64,000 nucleotides of DNA. It comes from JAAYEL01 sp964345835. Lineage in GTDB: Bacteria; Bacillota; Clostridia; Tissierellales; Peptoniphilaceae. The DNA is taken from contig CAYFSL010000005.1 in assembly GCA_964345835.1 (NCBI GenBank), positions 10,130 through 74,129 on the forward strand, written 5' to 3'. The position numbers were made by a program, and so were the translations under genes. Position 1 is the stretch's first letter. Every line of letters starts with the position of its first letter. This document shows, piece after piece, positions 33,820-41,705 of this stretch. The notes under the pieces are model-generated. The model made no database searches and was not told the DNA's origin. It was given only the letters and a program-made list of their open reading frames with translations.

Positions 33820-34953
33820 TTGATAATAAAGAGTTTAAAGCTAATAAATCATAGGAATTATTTGAATGAGACAATTAATTTCCATGACAACACCAACATT
33901 TTAATAGGTAAAAATGCCCAGGGAAAAACTAATTTACTTGAGGCCATCTACCTTTGTGCAAGGGGGTATAGCTTTAAGAACGTAAAGGATGATCAGCTGA
34001 TAAACTTTGATAATGACCAGTCCTATCTGAGGGCTGATATTATTATTGGCAAGAGGAAGAGGAGTGTAGAGTTTAAGCTATCTAGAACTCAGAAAAAGAA
34101 GGTTAGGATAAATGAGATTCCAATAGATAGCATGAAAGAGTTGAAGAGTCAATTTGGTGTAGTTTTATTTTCGCCTGAAGAGTTAAAAACTATCAAGGAA
34201 TCGCCTTCTCTTAGAAGATCCTTTATAGATGATTTAATCGGTAACAATGATGTGATTTATAAGCAACTACTTATAGATTATAATAAGACTAGGATGAACA
34301 GGAATAGCCTACTAAAAAATAGGAGGCAGACAAAATATTTTGACCAGATGATAGGGGCCCTTGACAGGCAATTGGTTGAGTATGGGGCTAAAATTGCTAT
34401 CTACAGGCATAAGTATATTTTGATGGTAAAAAAATATGCGAGAGAATACCATGATTTTCTAACATCTAATAAGGAAGTCTTAGAGATTGGGTATGAAAAC
34501 AATTTTACCAATCGGATGGACTCCTTGGATACTATTAGAGAAGATTATAATGAAAAACTAGAGGAAAATAGACAAAGGGAATATGAGCAATTATCTAGCC
34601 TATATGGTCCCCATAGGGACGACCTATCCATTGAGATAAATGGTTTAGATACTAGAGTTTACGCCTCACAGGGTCAGCAAAGGACGGCTATGCTAGCCTT
34701 GAAGATGGCGGAGGCCAAGATAATTGAACAACTAACATCAGTAAAGCCGATTCTTTTATTAGATGATGTTTTTTCAGAATTAGATAAGCAGAGGGCAAGG
34801 TTATTGGTAGACCTGATTAAAGGCTATCAGACTATAATAACAACCAACTCTATCGACAATATCGACATTTCGATGATGGAGGGGTGGGTCTTTAAAATCG
34901 AGACTGGAAGGGCGACTTTACTGAATTCAAAAGAAAGGGAACAGTATGGCTAA
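33820..34953 (+). CDS. recF: DNA replication and repair protein RecF
   Basis: A 377-residue SMC-like ATPase that marks gapped DNA for RecOR-RecA loading. It starts IIKSLKLINHRNYLNETINFHDN, with Walker A IGKNAQGKTNLLEAIYLC (about 29-46), the ABC signature in SQGQQRTAMLALKMAEA (about 285-301) and Walker B ILLLDDVFSELDKQR. The start is TTG, immediately after the S4 gene stop, with GAGGGTG inside that gene's last codons, which implies coupled translation. It overlaps gyrB by 8 bases. Confidence 0.96.
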   Translation: MIIKSLKLINHRNYLNETINFHDNTNILIGKNAQGKTNLLEAIYLCARGYSFKNVKDDQLINFDNDQSYLRADIIIGKRKRSVEFKLSRTQKKKVRINEIPIDSMKELKSQFGVVLFSPEELKTIKESPSLRRSFIDDLIGNNDVIYKQLLIDYNKTRMNRNSLLKNRRQTKYFDQMIGALDRQLVEYGAKIAIYRHKYILMVKKYAREYHDFLTSNKEVLEIGYENNFTNRMDSLDTIREDYNEKLEENRQREYEQLSSLYGPHRDDLSIEINGLDTRVYASQGQQRTAMLALKMAEAKIIEQLTSVKPILLLDDVFSELDKQRARLLVDLIKGYQTIITTNSIDNIDISMMEGWVFKIETGRATLLNSKEREQYG

Positions 34954-36862
34954 AAAGAAAAATCAGAATTACGGAGAAAGTAATATAAGGGTCTTAGAGG
35001 GCTTGGAAGCCGTTAGGTTGAGGCCGGGTATGTATATCGGTTCAACTGACGAAAGAGGTCTTCACCACCTAGTATATGAGGTGGTAGATAATTCGGTTGA
35101 CGAGGCCCTAGCGGGAAGATGTGACAAGATAGTAATTAGCTTATTTGAAGATGGGTCCTGCCAGGTTGAAGATAATGGGTCTGGTATACCAGTTGAAAAA
35201 CACCACCAAACAGGAAAGTCAACCCTAGAAACAGTTCTAACAATCCTTCACGCGGGTGGTAAATTTGATGCCAATGCCTATAGCTTCTCAGGAGGTCTTC
35301 ACGGGGTTGGTGTATCTGTAGTTAACGCCCTATCAAAGAAGATGGTTGCAGAAGTTAAAAGAGATGGATATAGATTCAGTCAAGAGTTTGGGATAGGTAA
35401 GGCAAAAACAGGTCTGCAAAAGCATGAAAAAACGGATGAAACAGGAACCTTTATCAGGTTTTGGCCAGATGATGAAATCTTTGAAACAGTTGAATTTAAC
35501 AGGGAGACCCTAGCCAAAAGATTTTTAGAGATGTCCTTCTTGAATAAGGGGCTGAGGCTGATCCTTATAGACTACAGGGGGGAAGAAAAATATGAAAAGG
35601 AATTTTATGCAGAAGGCGGCATAAGTTCCTTTGTTGAATATTTAAACAAGAAGAAAACTCCTATTCATGAGGATATACCACACTTTACAGGTATGGTTGA
35701 GGGATGTGAAGTGGATATTTCCCTTCAATATACAACAGCTTACAGTGAACAAATCTTGGCTTTTGCCAATAATATTTACAATAGCGAGGGGGGTACCCAC
35801 CTTACAGGATTTAGGTCAGCCCTTACAAAATCCATGAATGATTATGGAAGAAATTATAATTTAATAAAAGAAAAAGATGACAATCTTTCCGGAGATGACG
35901 TAAGAGAGGGACTTACAGCCATTGTTTCTGTAAAGCTTAAGGACCCTCAATTCGAAGGCCAGACCAAGGCTAAGCTAGGTTCTTCAGAGATGAGAGGGAT
36001 TGTTGATAGTTTCTTTTCAGAGCAATGGGGAAGCTATCTTGAAGAAAATCCTAAGACTGCAAGGACTATTATAGAAAAGGCCCTAAGCGCTCAAAGGGCT
36101 AGGATAGCCTCTAGAAAAGCTAGGGACCTAACTAGGAAGAGGTCTGTACTTGATAATACCACCCTTCCAGGAAAGCTTGCAGACTGCCAAGAAACAGATA
36201 CATCTATAAATGAGATATTTATAGTCGAAGGGGACTCAGCAGGGGGATCTGCCAAGCTGGGAAGGGACAACAAGACCCAGGCAATCCTGCCATTAAGGGG
36301 GAAAATCCTTAATGTAGAAAAGGCCAGGATGGATAAGATTTTAGCCAATGAAGAAATAAAGGCAATGATTACAGCCTTTGGTACTGGAATAGGCGATGAC
36401 TTCAACATTGAAAAGTTGAGATATGGAAAAATTATTATCATGACGGATGCCGACGTAGACGGATCTCACATTGACACCCTGATGCTTACCTTCCTATATA
36501 GGCATCTAAAGCCTCTAATACAAGGCGGTTATGTCTATATTGCTCAACCACCCCTATTTAGGATTACTCAAGGCAAGAAGGAAAGGTATGTTTACGATGA
36601 GAAAGAACTTGCCGATGTATTAAAGTCTCTTGATGGGCAAAAGTACAAGATTAATAGGTATAAGGGGCTTGGTGAAATGAATGCTAAGCAACTTTGGGAT
36701 ACTACGATGGATCCCGACCACAGGGTCTTGTTACAGGTCAAGATCAACGAAGAATCTACCGAAGTAGATGACGTATTCAACATGCTTATGGGGGATAGGG
36801 TAGAGCCTAGAAGAGAATTTATAGAAGAAAATGCAGTCTATGCTAAGAACATTGATGCTTAG
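34946..36862 (+). CDS. gyrB: DNA gyrase subunit B
   Basis: The ATPase subunit of the type II topoisomerase that introduces negative supercoils; it forms A2B2 with GyrA. The product is 638 residues, the normal length without the Gram-negative insertion. It has the GHKL domain with RPGMYIGSTDERGLHHLVYEVVDNSVDEA and the HAGGKFDANAYSFSGGLHGVGVSVVNALS lid. The transducer domain follows, then the Toprim domain with EIFIVEGDSAGGSAKLGRDNKTQAILPLRGKILNVEKA split by normal spacing, and MTDADVDGSHI. AGGGAAC precedes ATG 34946, inside the recF end. Confidence 0.97.
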   Translation: MAKKKNQNYGESNIRVLEGLEAVRLRPGMYIGSTDERGLHHLVYEVVDNSVDEALAGRCDKIVISLFEDGSCQVEDNGSGIPVEKHHQTGKSTLETVLTILHAGGKFDANAYSFSGGLHGVGVSVVNALSKKMVAEVKRDGYRFSQEFGIGKAKTGLQKHEKTDETGTFIRFWPDDEIFETVEFNRETLAKRFLEMSFLNKGLRLILIDYRGEEKYEKEFYAEGGISSFVEYLNKKKTPIHEDIPHFTGMVEGCEVDISLQYTTAYSEQILAFANNIYNSEGGTHLTGFRSALTKSMNDYGRNYNLIKEKDDNLSGDDVREGLTAIVSVKLKDPQFEGQTKAKLGSSEMRGIVDSFFSEQWGSYLEENPKTARTIIEKALSAQRARIASRKARDLTRKRSVLDNTTLPGKLADCQETDTSINEIFIVEGDSAGGSAKLGRDNKTQAILPLRGKILNVEKARMDKILANEEIKAMITAFGTGIGDDFNIEKLRYGKIIIMTDADVDGSHIDTLMLTFLYRHLKPLIQGGYVYIAQPPLFRITQGKKERYVYDEKELADVLKSLDGQKYKINRYKGLGEMNAKQLWDTTMDPDHRVLLQVKINEESTEVDDVFNMLMGDRVEPRREFIEENAVYAKNIDA

Positions 36863-36870
36863 GAGTAAAT

Positions 36871-39324
36871 ATGACAGAAAATAAATTAGATAGATCAAAT
36901 ATAATAGAGGCTGATATTGAGAAGAAGATGAAATCTTCTTACTTGGACTATTCTATGTCGGTAATAGTATCGAGGGCCTTGCCGGATGTAAGGGATGGAC
37001 TAAAGCCTGTACACCGTAGAATCCTTTATGGGATGCAGCTTCTAGGCCTTACTCCTGACAAGGGGCATAGAAAATCGGCCAGGCTAGTTGGGGATGTAAT
37101 GGGTCGTTTCCACCCCCATGGTGATATGGCCATATACGATGCCGTAGTTAGACTTGCCCAAGACTTTAACACCAGATACCTACTTGCAGATGGTCAGGGT
37201 AACTTTGGGTCAATTGACGGTGACAAGGCTGCAGCCATGCGTTATACCGAGGTTAGGATGTCAAAGCTTACCTTGGAAATGCTAAGGGATATAAACAAGG
37301 ATACAGTAGACTTTCAACCCAACTTCGACGAGGAAGAACTTGAGCCTAAGGTGCTACCTGCAAGGTTTCCTAACCTCCTAGTAAATGGGTCCGCAGGTAT
37401 TGCTGTAGGTATGGCTACAAATATGGCTCCTCACAACCTAAGAGAGGTTATTGATGGCTGTATAGCCTATATGGACAACCCTGATATAGATGTAAATGGC
37501 TTAATGAACTATATTAAAGGACCAGATTTCCCAACAGGGGCCAATATCATCGGTAAAAGCGAGATAATAAATGCCTATGCTACTGGTAGGGGAAAGATTA
37601 GGATAAGGGCAGTAGCCAATATTGAAGAAATAAAAAATAGGTCCAGGATTGTCGTAAAAGAAATACCCTACCAAGTCAACAAGTCCAACTTAATCATTAA
37701 GATCGCAGACCTGGTAAAGGAAAAGAAGATAGAAGGAATTTCAGACATAAGGGATGAATCCAACATGAATGGAATCAGGATAGTTATAGAGCTTAGGAGG
37801 GATGCTAACCCTAATGTAATCCTTAACCAGCTTTATAAGTTAACCCAGATGCAAACAACCTTCGGAATAATAAATCTAGCCCTTGTAAATGGGGTACCAA
37901 AGGTATTGACTCTTAAAGAGCTTATTCGTCATTATATTGACCACCAAAAAGAAGTGGTTACTAGGAGGACCAGGTTTGACCTTGCAAAGGCGGAAGCCAG
38001 AGCTCATATCATTGAAGGTCTTAAGATAGCCTATGATAATATCGATGAGATAATAAAGATTATCAGGTCCAATTATGACGACTCTGAAATCAAGGCTGAA
38101 TTTACTAAGAGATATGGATTGACCGATATTCAGGGACAAGCAATCCTAGATATGCAATTAAAAAGGTTATCAGGACTTAATGTTGAAAAACTTGAGGCTG
38201 AATACCAAGACCTACTGAAATTTATAGCTAGGTGTAAGCTAATACTTGAAGATGAAAGCGTCCTTATGAACCTTATAAAAGAAGAGCTTAACGAAATTAA
38301 GGACAAGTTTGGAGATGAGAGAAGGACTAGGATTAAGCCTGACCAAGGGGAAATAGATATAGAGGACTTAATAGACGAAGAAGATGTTTTAATAACCCTT
38401 ACAAGACAAGGCTATATAAAGAGATTACCTGCTGATACCTATAAGGTTCAAAATAGGGGAGGTAAGGGAGTTATAGGACTTACGACAAAGGAAGATGACT
38501 TTGTAGAAAATCTATTTGTAACATCTACTCACGATACAATCCTCTTCTTCACCAACCAGGGAAGGGTATACAGCAAAAAAGCATATGAAATCCAAGAAGG
38601 TAAAAGGCAGGCTAAGGGGCAGGCTATAATAAATATCCTTCAACTAGAACCAGGTGAAAAGGTACAGGCGGTCTTCCCAATGAAGAACGACGACCCTAAC
38701 ATAAACTTAGAAGAAATAAGTGTTATATTCGCCACTAAAAATGGTACAGTAAAAAGGATTTCTGCTGATAATTTTAGAAATATAAGGACCAGCGGATTAA
38801 GGGCCATCACCCTAGTGGAAGACGACGAGCTTATAGGGGCTAAATATACCGATAAAGATACGGAAATAATGCTGGTTACTCAAGAGGGACAATCAATAAT
38901 GTTCCCTATAAGTGACCTTCGTTCCTTGGGAAGAAGTGCCCAAGGGGTCAAGGGAATTAACTTAAATAAAGGGGACCAAGTAGTTTCCTTAGCCCTAGTA
39001 GAGGACAATAAATATTTACTGGTTGTTTCATCAATGGGCTATGGTAAAAAGACCCTCCTATCCAATTACAAGTCCCAAACCAGGTCTGGTAAAGGGGTAA
39101 GGACCTACAGGATAACAAAAAAATCTGGAGAACTTGTTTCTGCTCACCTAGTTAACTTGGATGATGAGATTATGCTTGTATCCGCCCAAGGGGATGTTAT
39201 AAGACTTGCGGTAAGAGATGTATCTACCCAAGGAAGGGCAACCCAAGGAGTTAAACTAAAGGACGTTAGAAATGAAGAGGGAAGAATAGTAGCCGCTTGT
39301 AAATACATTGAAGAAATTGAGTAG
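36871..39324 (+). CDS. gyrA: DNA gyrase subunit A
   Basis: The DNA-cleaving subunit. The product is 817 residues. It has the winged-helix domain with VSRALPDVRDGLKPVHRRILYGM, active-site Tyr125 in AAAMRYTEVRM, the tower and coiled coil, and a C-terminal six-blade pinwheel with the GyrA box QNRGGKG (in YKVQNRGGKGVIGL), which identifies gyrase rather than topoisomerase IV. The quinolone pocket reads HPHGDMAIYD: Met86 is at the position of E. coli Ser83, and Asp90 at E. coli Asp87 is kept. It is 8 bases after gyrB. Confidence 0.97.
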   Translation: MTENKLDRSNIIEADIEKKMKSSYLDYSMSVIVSRALPDVRDGLKPVHRRILYGMQLLGLTPDKGHRKSARLVGDVMGRFHPHGDMAIYDAVVRLAQDFNTRYLLADGQGNFGSIDGDKAAAMRYTEVRMSKLTLEMLRDINKDTVDFQPNFDEEELEPKVLPARFPNLLVNGSAGIAVGMATNMAPHNLREVIDGCIAYMDNPDIDVNGLMNYIKGPDFPTGANIIGKSEIINAYATGRGKIRIRAVANIEEIKNRSRIVVKEIPYQVNKSNLIIKIADLVKEKKIEGISDIRDESNMNGIRIVIELRRDANPNVILNQLYKLTQMQTTFGIINLALVNGVPKVLTLKELIRHYIDHQKEVVTRRTRFDLAKAEARAHIIEGLKIAYDNIDEIIKIIRSNYDDSEIKAEFTKRYGLTDIQGQAILDMQLKRLSGLNVEKLEAEYQDLLKFIARCKLILEDESVLMNLIKEELNEIKDKFGDERRTRIKPDQGEIDIEDLIDEEDVLITLTRQGYIKRLPADTYKVQNRGGKGVIGLTTKEDDFVENLFVTSTHDTILFFTNQGRVYSKKAYEIQEGKRQAKGQAIINILQLEPGEKVQAVFPMKNDDPNINLEEISVIFATKNGTVKRISADNFRNIRTSGLRAITLVEDDELIGAKYTDKDTEIMLVTQEGQSIMFPISDLRSLGRSAQGVKGINLNKGDQVVSLALVEDNKYLLVVSSMGYGKKTLLSNYKSQTRSGKGVRTYRITKKSGELVSAHLVNLDDEIMLVSAQGDVIRLAVRDVSTQGRATQGVKLKDVRNEEGRIVAACKYIEEIE

Positions 39325-39332
39325 GGAGAATT

Positions 39333-39638
39333 ATGTTTGGAATAACTTTTAAAGAAGAAAATGAGTTAATAATTTTACTTAAGGGTGACCTTGACATAAA
39401 TACAGTAAAGGAGTTCCAGGAGAAGACTTTAAAGGAATATGCCGACAAGGATATGGATATAGTATTCGATTTAAAAGACTTAGACTATATAGATTCCACA
39501 GGTCTTGGTGCAATAATTACGGTATTTAAAGAGGTTCAAAACAAGGGAAAGAAGCTTAAAATTGTCAACGCCAAGAAGAATATAAAAAAATTATTCTTAA
39601 TTACGGAGCTTGATAGCTTATTTGAAATAGGAGAATAG
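39333..39638 (+). CDS. STAS domain anti-sigma factor antagonist (RsbV/SpoIIAA-like)
   Basis: A 101-residue single STAS domain. In partner-switching systems the unphosphorylated form binds the anti-sigma kinase and frees sigma. The signature DLDYIDSTGLGAIITVFKEVQ carries Ser55 in IDSTGLG, the position phosphorylated in RsbV and SpoIIAA. It is 8 bases after gyrA, 1 base before the RsbW-like gene, and two genes before a SigB/F-type sigma factor: the classic rsbV-rsbW-sigB or spoIIAA-AB-AC order. It is likely cotranscribed with gyrA. Confidence 0.93.
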   Translation: MFGITFKEENELIILLKGDLDINTVKEFQEKTLKEYADKDMDIVFDLKDLDYIDSTGLGAIITVFKEVQNKGKKLKIVNAKKNIKKLFLITELDSLFEIGE

Positions 39639-39639
39639 C

Positions 39640-39987
39640 ATGCATAGAGTAGAGTTAAAGATACCCAGCGACCCCCAATTTCTTCAAGCTGTTAGGCTGA
39701 CAACCGCATCCCTTGCTAACAAGGTTGGCTTTGATGTGGACGATGTGGATGACCTAAAGGTTATAATATCAGAGATTGTGACCTATGCTATCCCTATAAA
39801 TGAGGAAATCTTAATTAAGTTTGACTTATTTGAAGATAAGATAAAAATGACAATTGAACTTGAAAAGCTAAGCTATGACTTTGATAAATATGAGAATGAA
39901 GCTATTTTGAAAAAGCAGATTCTTCTTAGTCTAGCTGATGAAATAGAGATAGATGAGGCAAAGGCTGTTATAGTAAAATATAAGTAG
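39640..39987 (+). CDS. RsbW/SpoIIAB-like anti-sigma protein with degenerate ATP site
   Basis: A 115-residue protein that aligns with RsbW through VELKIPSDPQFLQAVRLTTASLANKVGF, DDLKVIISEIVTYAI and FDLFEDKIKMTIE. RsbW-type serine kinases need an N-box Asn, a DxGxG loop and a Gly-rich lid. Here the N-box Asn is Tyr49, the DEG loop is replaced by ELEKLSYDFD (73-82), and the Gly-rich GGLGL lid region reads ILKKQILLSLADEI. It is also about 30-40 residues shorter than usual. It probably keeps the fold and perhaps sigma binding but should not bind ATP or phosphorylate the STAS protein. It sits between the STAS and sigma genes. Confidence 0.75.
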   Translation: MHRVELKIPSDPQFLQAVRLTTASLANKVGFDVDDVDDLKVIISEIVTYAIPINEEILIKFDLFEDKIKMTIELEKLSYDFDKYENEAILKKQILLSLADEIEIDEAKAVIVKYK

Positions 39988-39995
39988 GTTTAATT

Positions 39996-40853
39996 ATGAG
40001 TGAAAAGAATGAGCAAAAATTAGACTCAGCAGATATTAGCCAATTATTTATAGAGTTTAATGACCTTAGAGCCAAGGAAAAGGACTTGACCGAAAATCCG
40101 GACGAGGCTAGCGAACAAGAGCTAAAGAGGCTTAAAAGGCAGATTAAATCTGTAAGAGACAAGCTAATAGAGCACCATATCTACATTGCTGAGATACTTG
40201 CTAAAAAATATGTCAACAAGGGAATAGAATATGATGACTTGTTCCAGGTAGCCTCACTAGGTCTAATCTATGCCATAGATAGGTATGATATTGATAAGGG
40301 ATTTGAATTTTCTTCATATGCAACACCTACTATAGTCGGGGAAATAAAAAGATATTTTCGGGACAAGAGCTGGGTGATTAAAGTTCCAAGGAGGATCCAA
40401 GAGCTTTCAAAGAAGGTCAATACCGCAAGGGTCGACCTATCCCAGGAGCTACAAAGAAACCCCAGCATAGATGATATAGCTAATTATTTGGATATATCAT
40501 CGGAAGAGGTTATAGAAGTAATAGATGCATCCCAAGTCTACTCGCCTCAATCTCTTGATAAGACCCTGGACTCTTCTAATGACGACAAAGATGTTAGCTT
40601 TGGGGACCTACTTGGCTTTGAGGACAAGAATTATGAGTCAATAGAGACCATGGATTTTATTAAAAAGACCATGGATAAGTTGAAAGATGTAGAAAAAAAG
40701 ATTCTTGTGTATAGGTATTTCGATAAGAGGACTCAAATCTCAATAGCTGAAGAACTCGGTGTAAGTCAGATGACTGTATCCAGGATTGAGAAAAAGGTCC
40801 TTAAGAAATTTAGGCAAGAAATCGAGTTAATGGTTAAGCAAATTGATGAATAA
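39996..40853 (+). CDS. SigB/SigF family RNA polymerase sigma factor
   Basis: A 285-residue group 3 sigma-70 factor. Region 2 is EYDDLFQVASLGLIYAIDRYDIDKGFEFSSYATPTIVGEIKRYFRDKSWVIKVPRR, recognisable segment by segment as SigB/F/G type (SYATPTIVGEIKRYFRD). Region 3 has RIQELSKKVNTARVDLSQELQRNP. Region 4 is VEKKILVYRYFDKRTQISIAEELGVSQMTVSRIEKKVLKKF with its HTH. The first 45 residues are a variable acidic extension. Regulation by the two preceding partner-switch genes is expected. No sporulation genes occur in the window, so a stress or envelope role is more plausible than sporulation. It ends at a very strong terminator. Confidence 0.92.
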   Translation: MSEKNEQKLDSADISQLFIEFNDLRAKEKDLTENPDEASEQELKRLKRQIKSVRDKLIEHHIYIAEILAKKYVNKGIEYDDLFQVASLGLIYAIDRYDIDKGFEFSSYATPTIVGEIKRYFRDKSWVIKVPRRIQELSKKVNTARVDLSQELQRNPSIDDIANYLDISSEEVIEVIDASQVYSPQSLDKTLDSSNDDKDVSFGDLLGFEDKNYESIETMDFIKKTMDKLKDVEKKILVYRYFDKRTQISIAEELGVSQMTVSRIEKKVLKKFRQEIELMVKQIDE

Positions 40854-40932
40854 ATCCTGAATAGGATGAAGAATACTCGAATAAATCATGAATAATACCT
40901 TAAAAAACTGAATACACGTGAATACAAAGATT

Positions 40933-40990
40933 AATCCCTCAATCTATTAAAGGGGCAGCTTGCCTGCAAGTAGATTGAGGGATTTTTATA
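40933..40990 (+). terminator. Terminator of the gyrA-sigma gene cluster
   Basis: AATCCCTCAATCTA (40933-40946) pairs perfectly over 14 bp with TAGATTGAGGGATT (40971-40984), followed by TTTATATATTTT. A small inner GCAG/CTGC stem lies in the loop. Confidence 0.85.
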
Positions 40991-41074
40991 TATTTTCTTA
41001 ATTAGATTAAATATTTTTTAAGGGGTATATATAGGAAGAAGGAAAAAACACTATATTTATTAGGAGGAAATAAG

Positions 41075-41623
41075 ATGGCAAAGAGAATCGGATTTATGGT
41101 AGGAAGTTTAAGAAAAGAATCTTTCAACAAGAAAGTTGCCGAAAAGTTAATAGACCTATTGCCAGAAGGCTTTGAAGGTGAAATTATTGATTGGTCTAGT
41201 CTTCCAATATATAGAGAAGAATATGACCAAGATGAACCAGCAGAATACAAGGAATTTAGGGAAAAATTAGATAGCTATGATGGAATCATCTTCCAGACTC
41301 CAGAATACAACAGGGGGATGCCAGGCGGCTTGAAAAATGCCATTGACGTTGGATCAAGACCTTGGGGGATGAATAGGTGGGCTGGTAAGCCAGCGGCTGT
41401 ATTTTCATCATCAATAGGACCTTTAAGTGGGGCTCTTGCAGCCAACCAACTTCGTCAGGTAGTATCCTTCCTTAGCATGCCAACACTTACACAACCAGAA
41501 GTTTACTTAGGAAATATCGGAAATTCATTTGATGAAGAAGGAAAGATGAAAAAAGACCTTGAAGACTTCTTGAAGACAGCAGTTGCTGCCTATGTTGACC
41601 ACTTTAATGCAGTGGCTAAATAG
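41075..41623 (+). CDS. NADPH-dependent FMN reductase family protein
   Basis: A 182-residue flavodoxin-fold oxidoreductase of the NADPH-dependent FMN reductase/ChrR-like family that reduces flavins, quinones or metals. It has the phosphate-binding loop GSLRKESFNKKVAEKL (10-25), DWSSLPIYREEYD, the flavin-contact motif TPEYNRGMPGGLKNAIDVGSR (about 75-95) and AAVFSSSIGPLSGALAANQLR. GGAGG precedes ATG 41075. It is a single gene between two terminators; the acceptor is unknown. Confidence 0.9.
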   Translation: MAKRIGFMVGSLRKESFNKKVAEKLIDLLPEGFEGEIIDWSSLPIYREEYDQDEPAEYKEFREKLDSYDGIIFQTPEYNRGMPGGLKNAIDVGSRPWGMNRWAGKPAAVFSSSIGPLSGALAANQLRQVVSFLSMPTLTQPEVYLGNIGNSFDEEGKMKKDLEDFLKTAVAAYVDHFNAVAK

Positions 41624-41672
41624 TTTAATTAGGCAGGTATATATAAAAAAATAAATACAATTAAAGATTGAA

Positions 41673-41705
41673 AAAAGGCTATTGGTGTCAAACTAATAGC
41701 CTTTT
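41673..41705. terminator. Bidirectional terminator at a convergent gene end
   Basis: AAAAGGCTATT (41673-41683) and AATAGCCTTTT (41695-41705) form an 11-bp perfect stem with an 11-base loop. It overlaps the stop codon of the minus-strand vWA gene. Confidence 0.8.
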
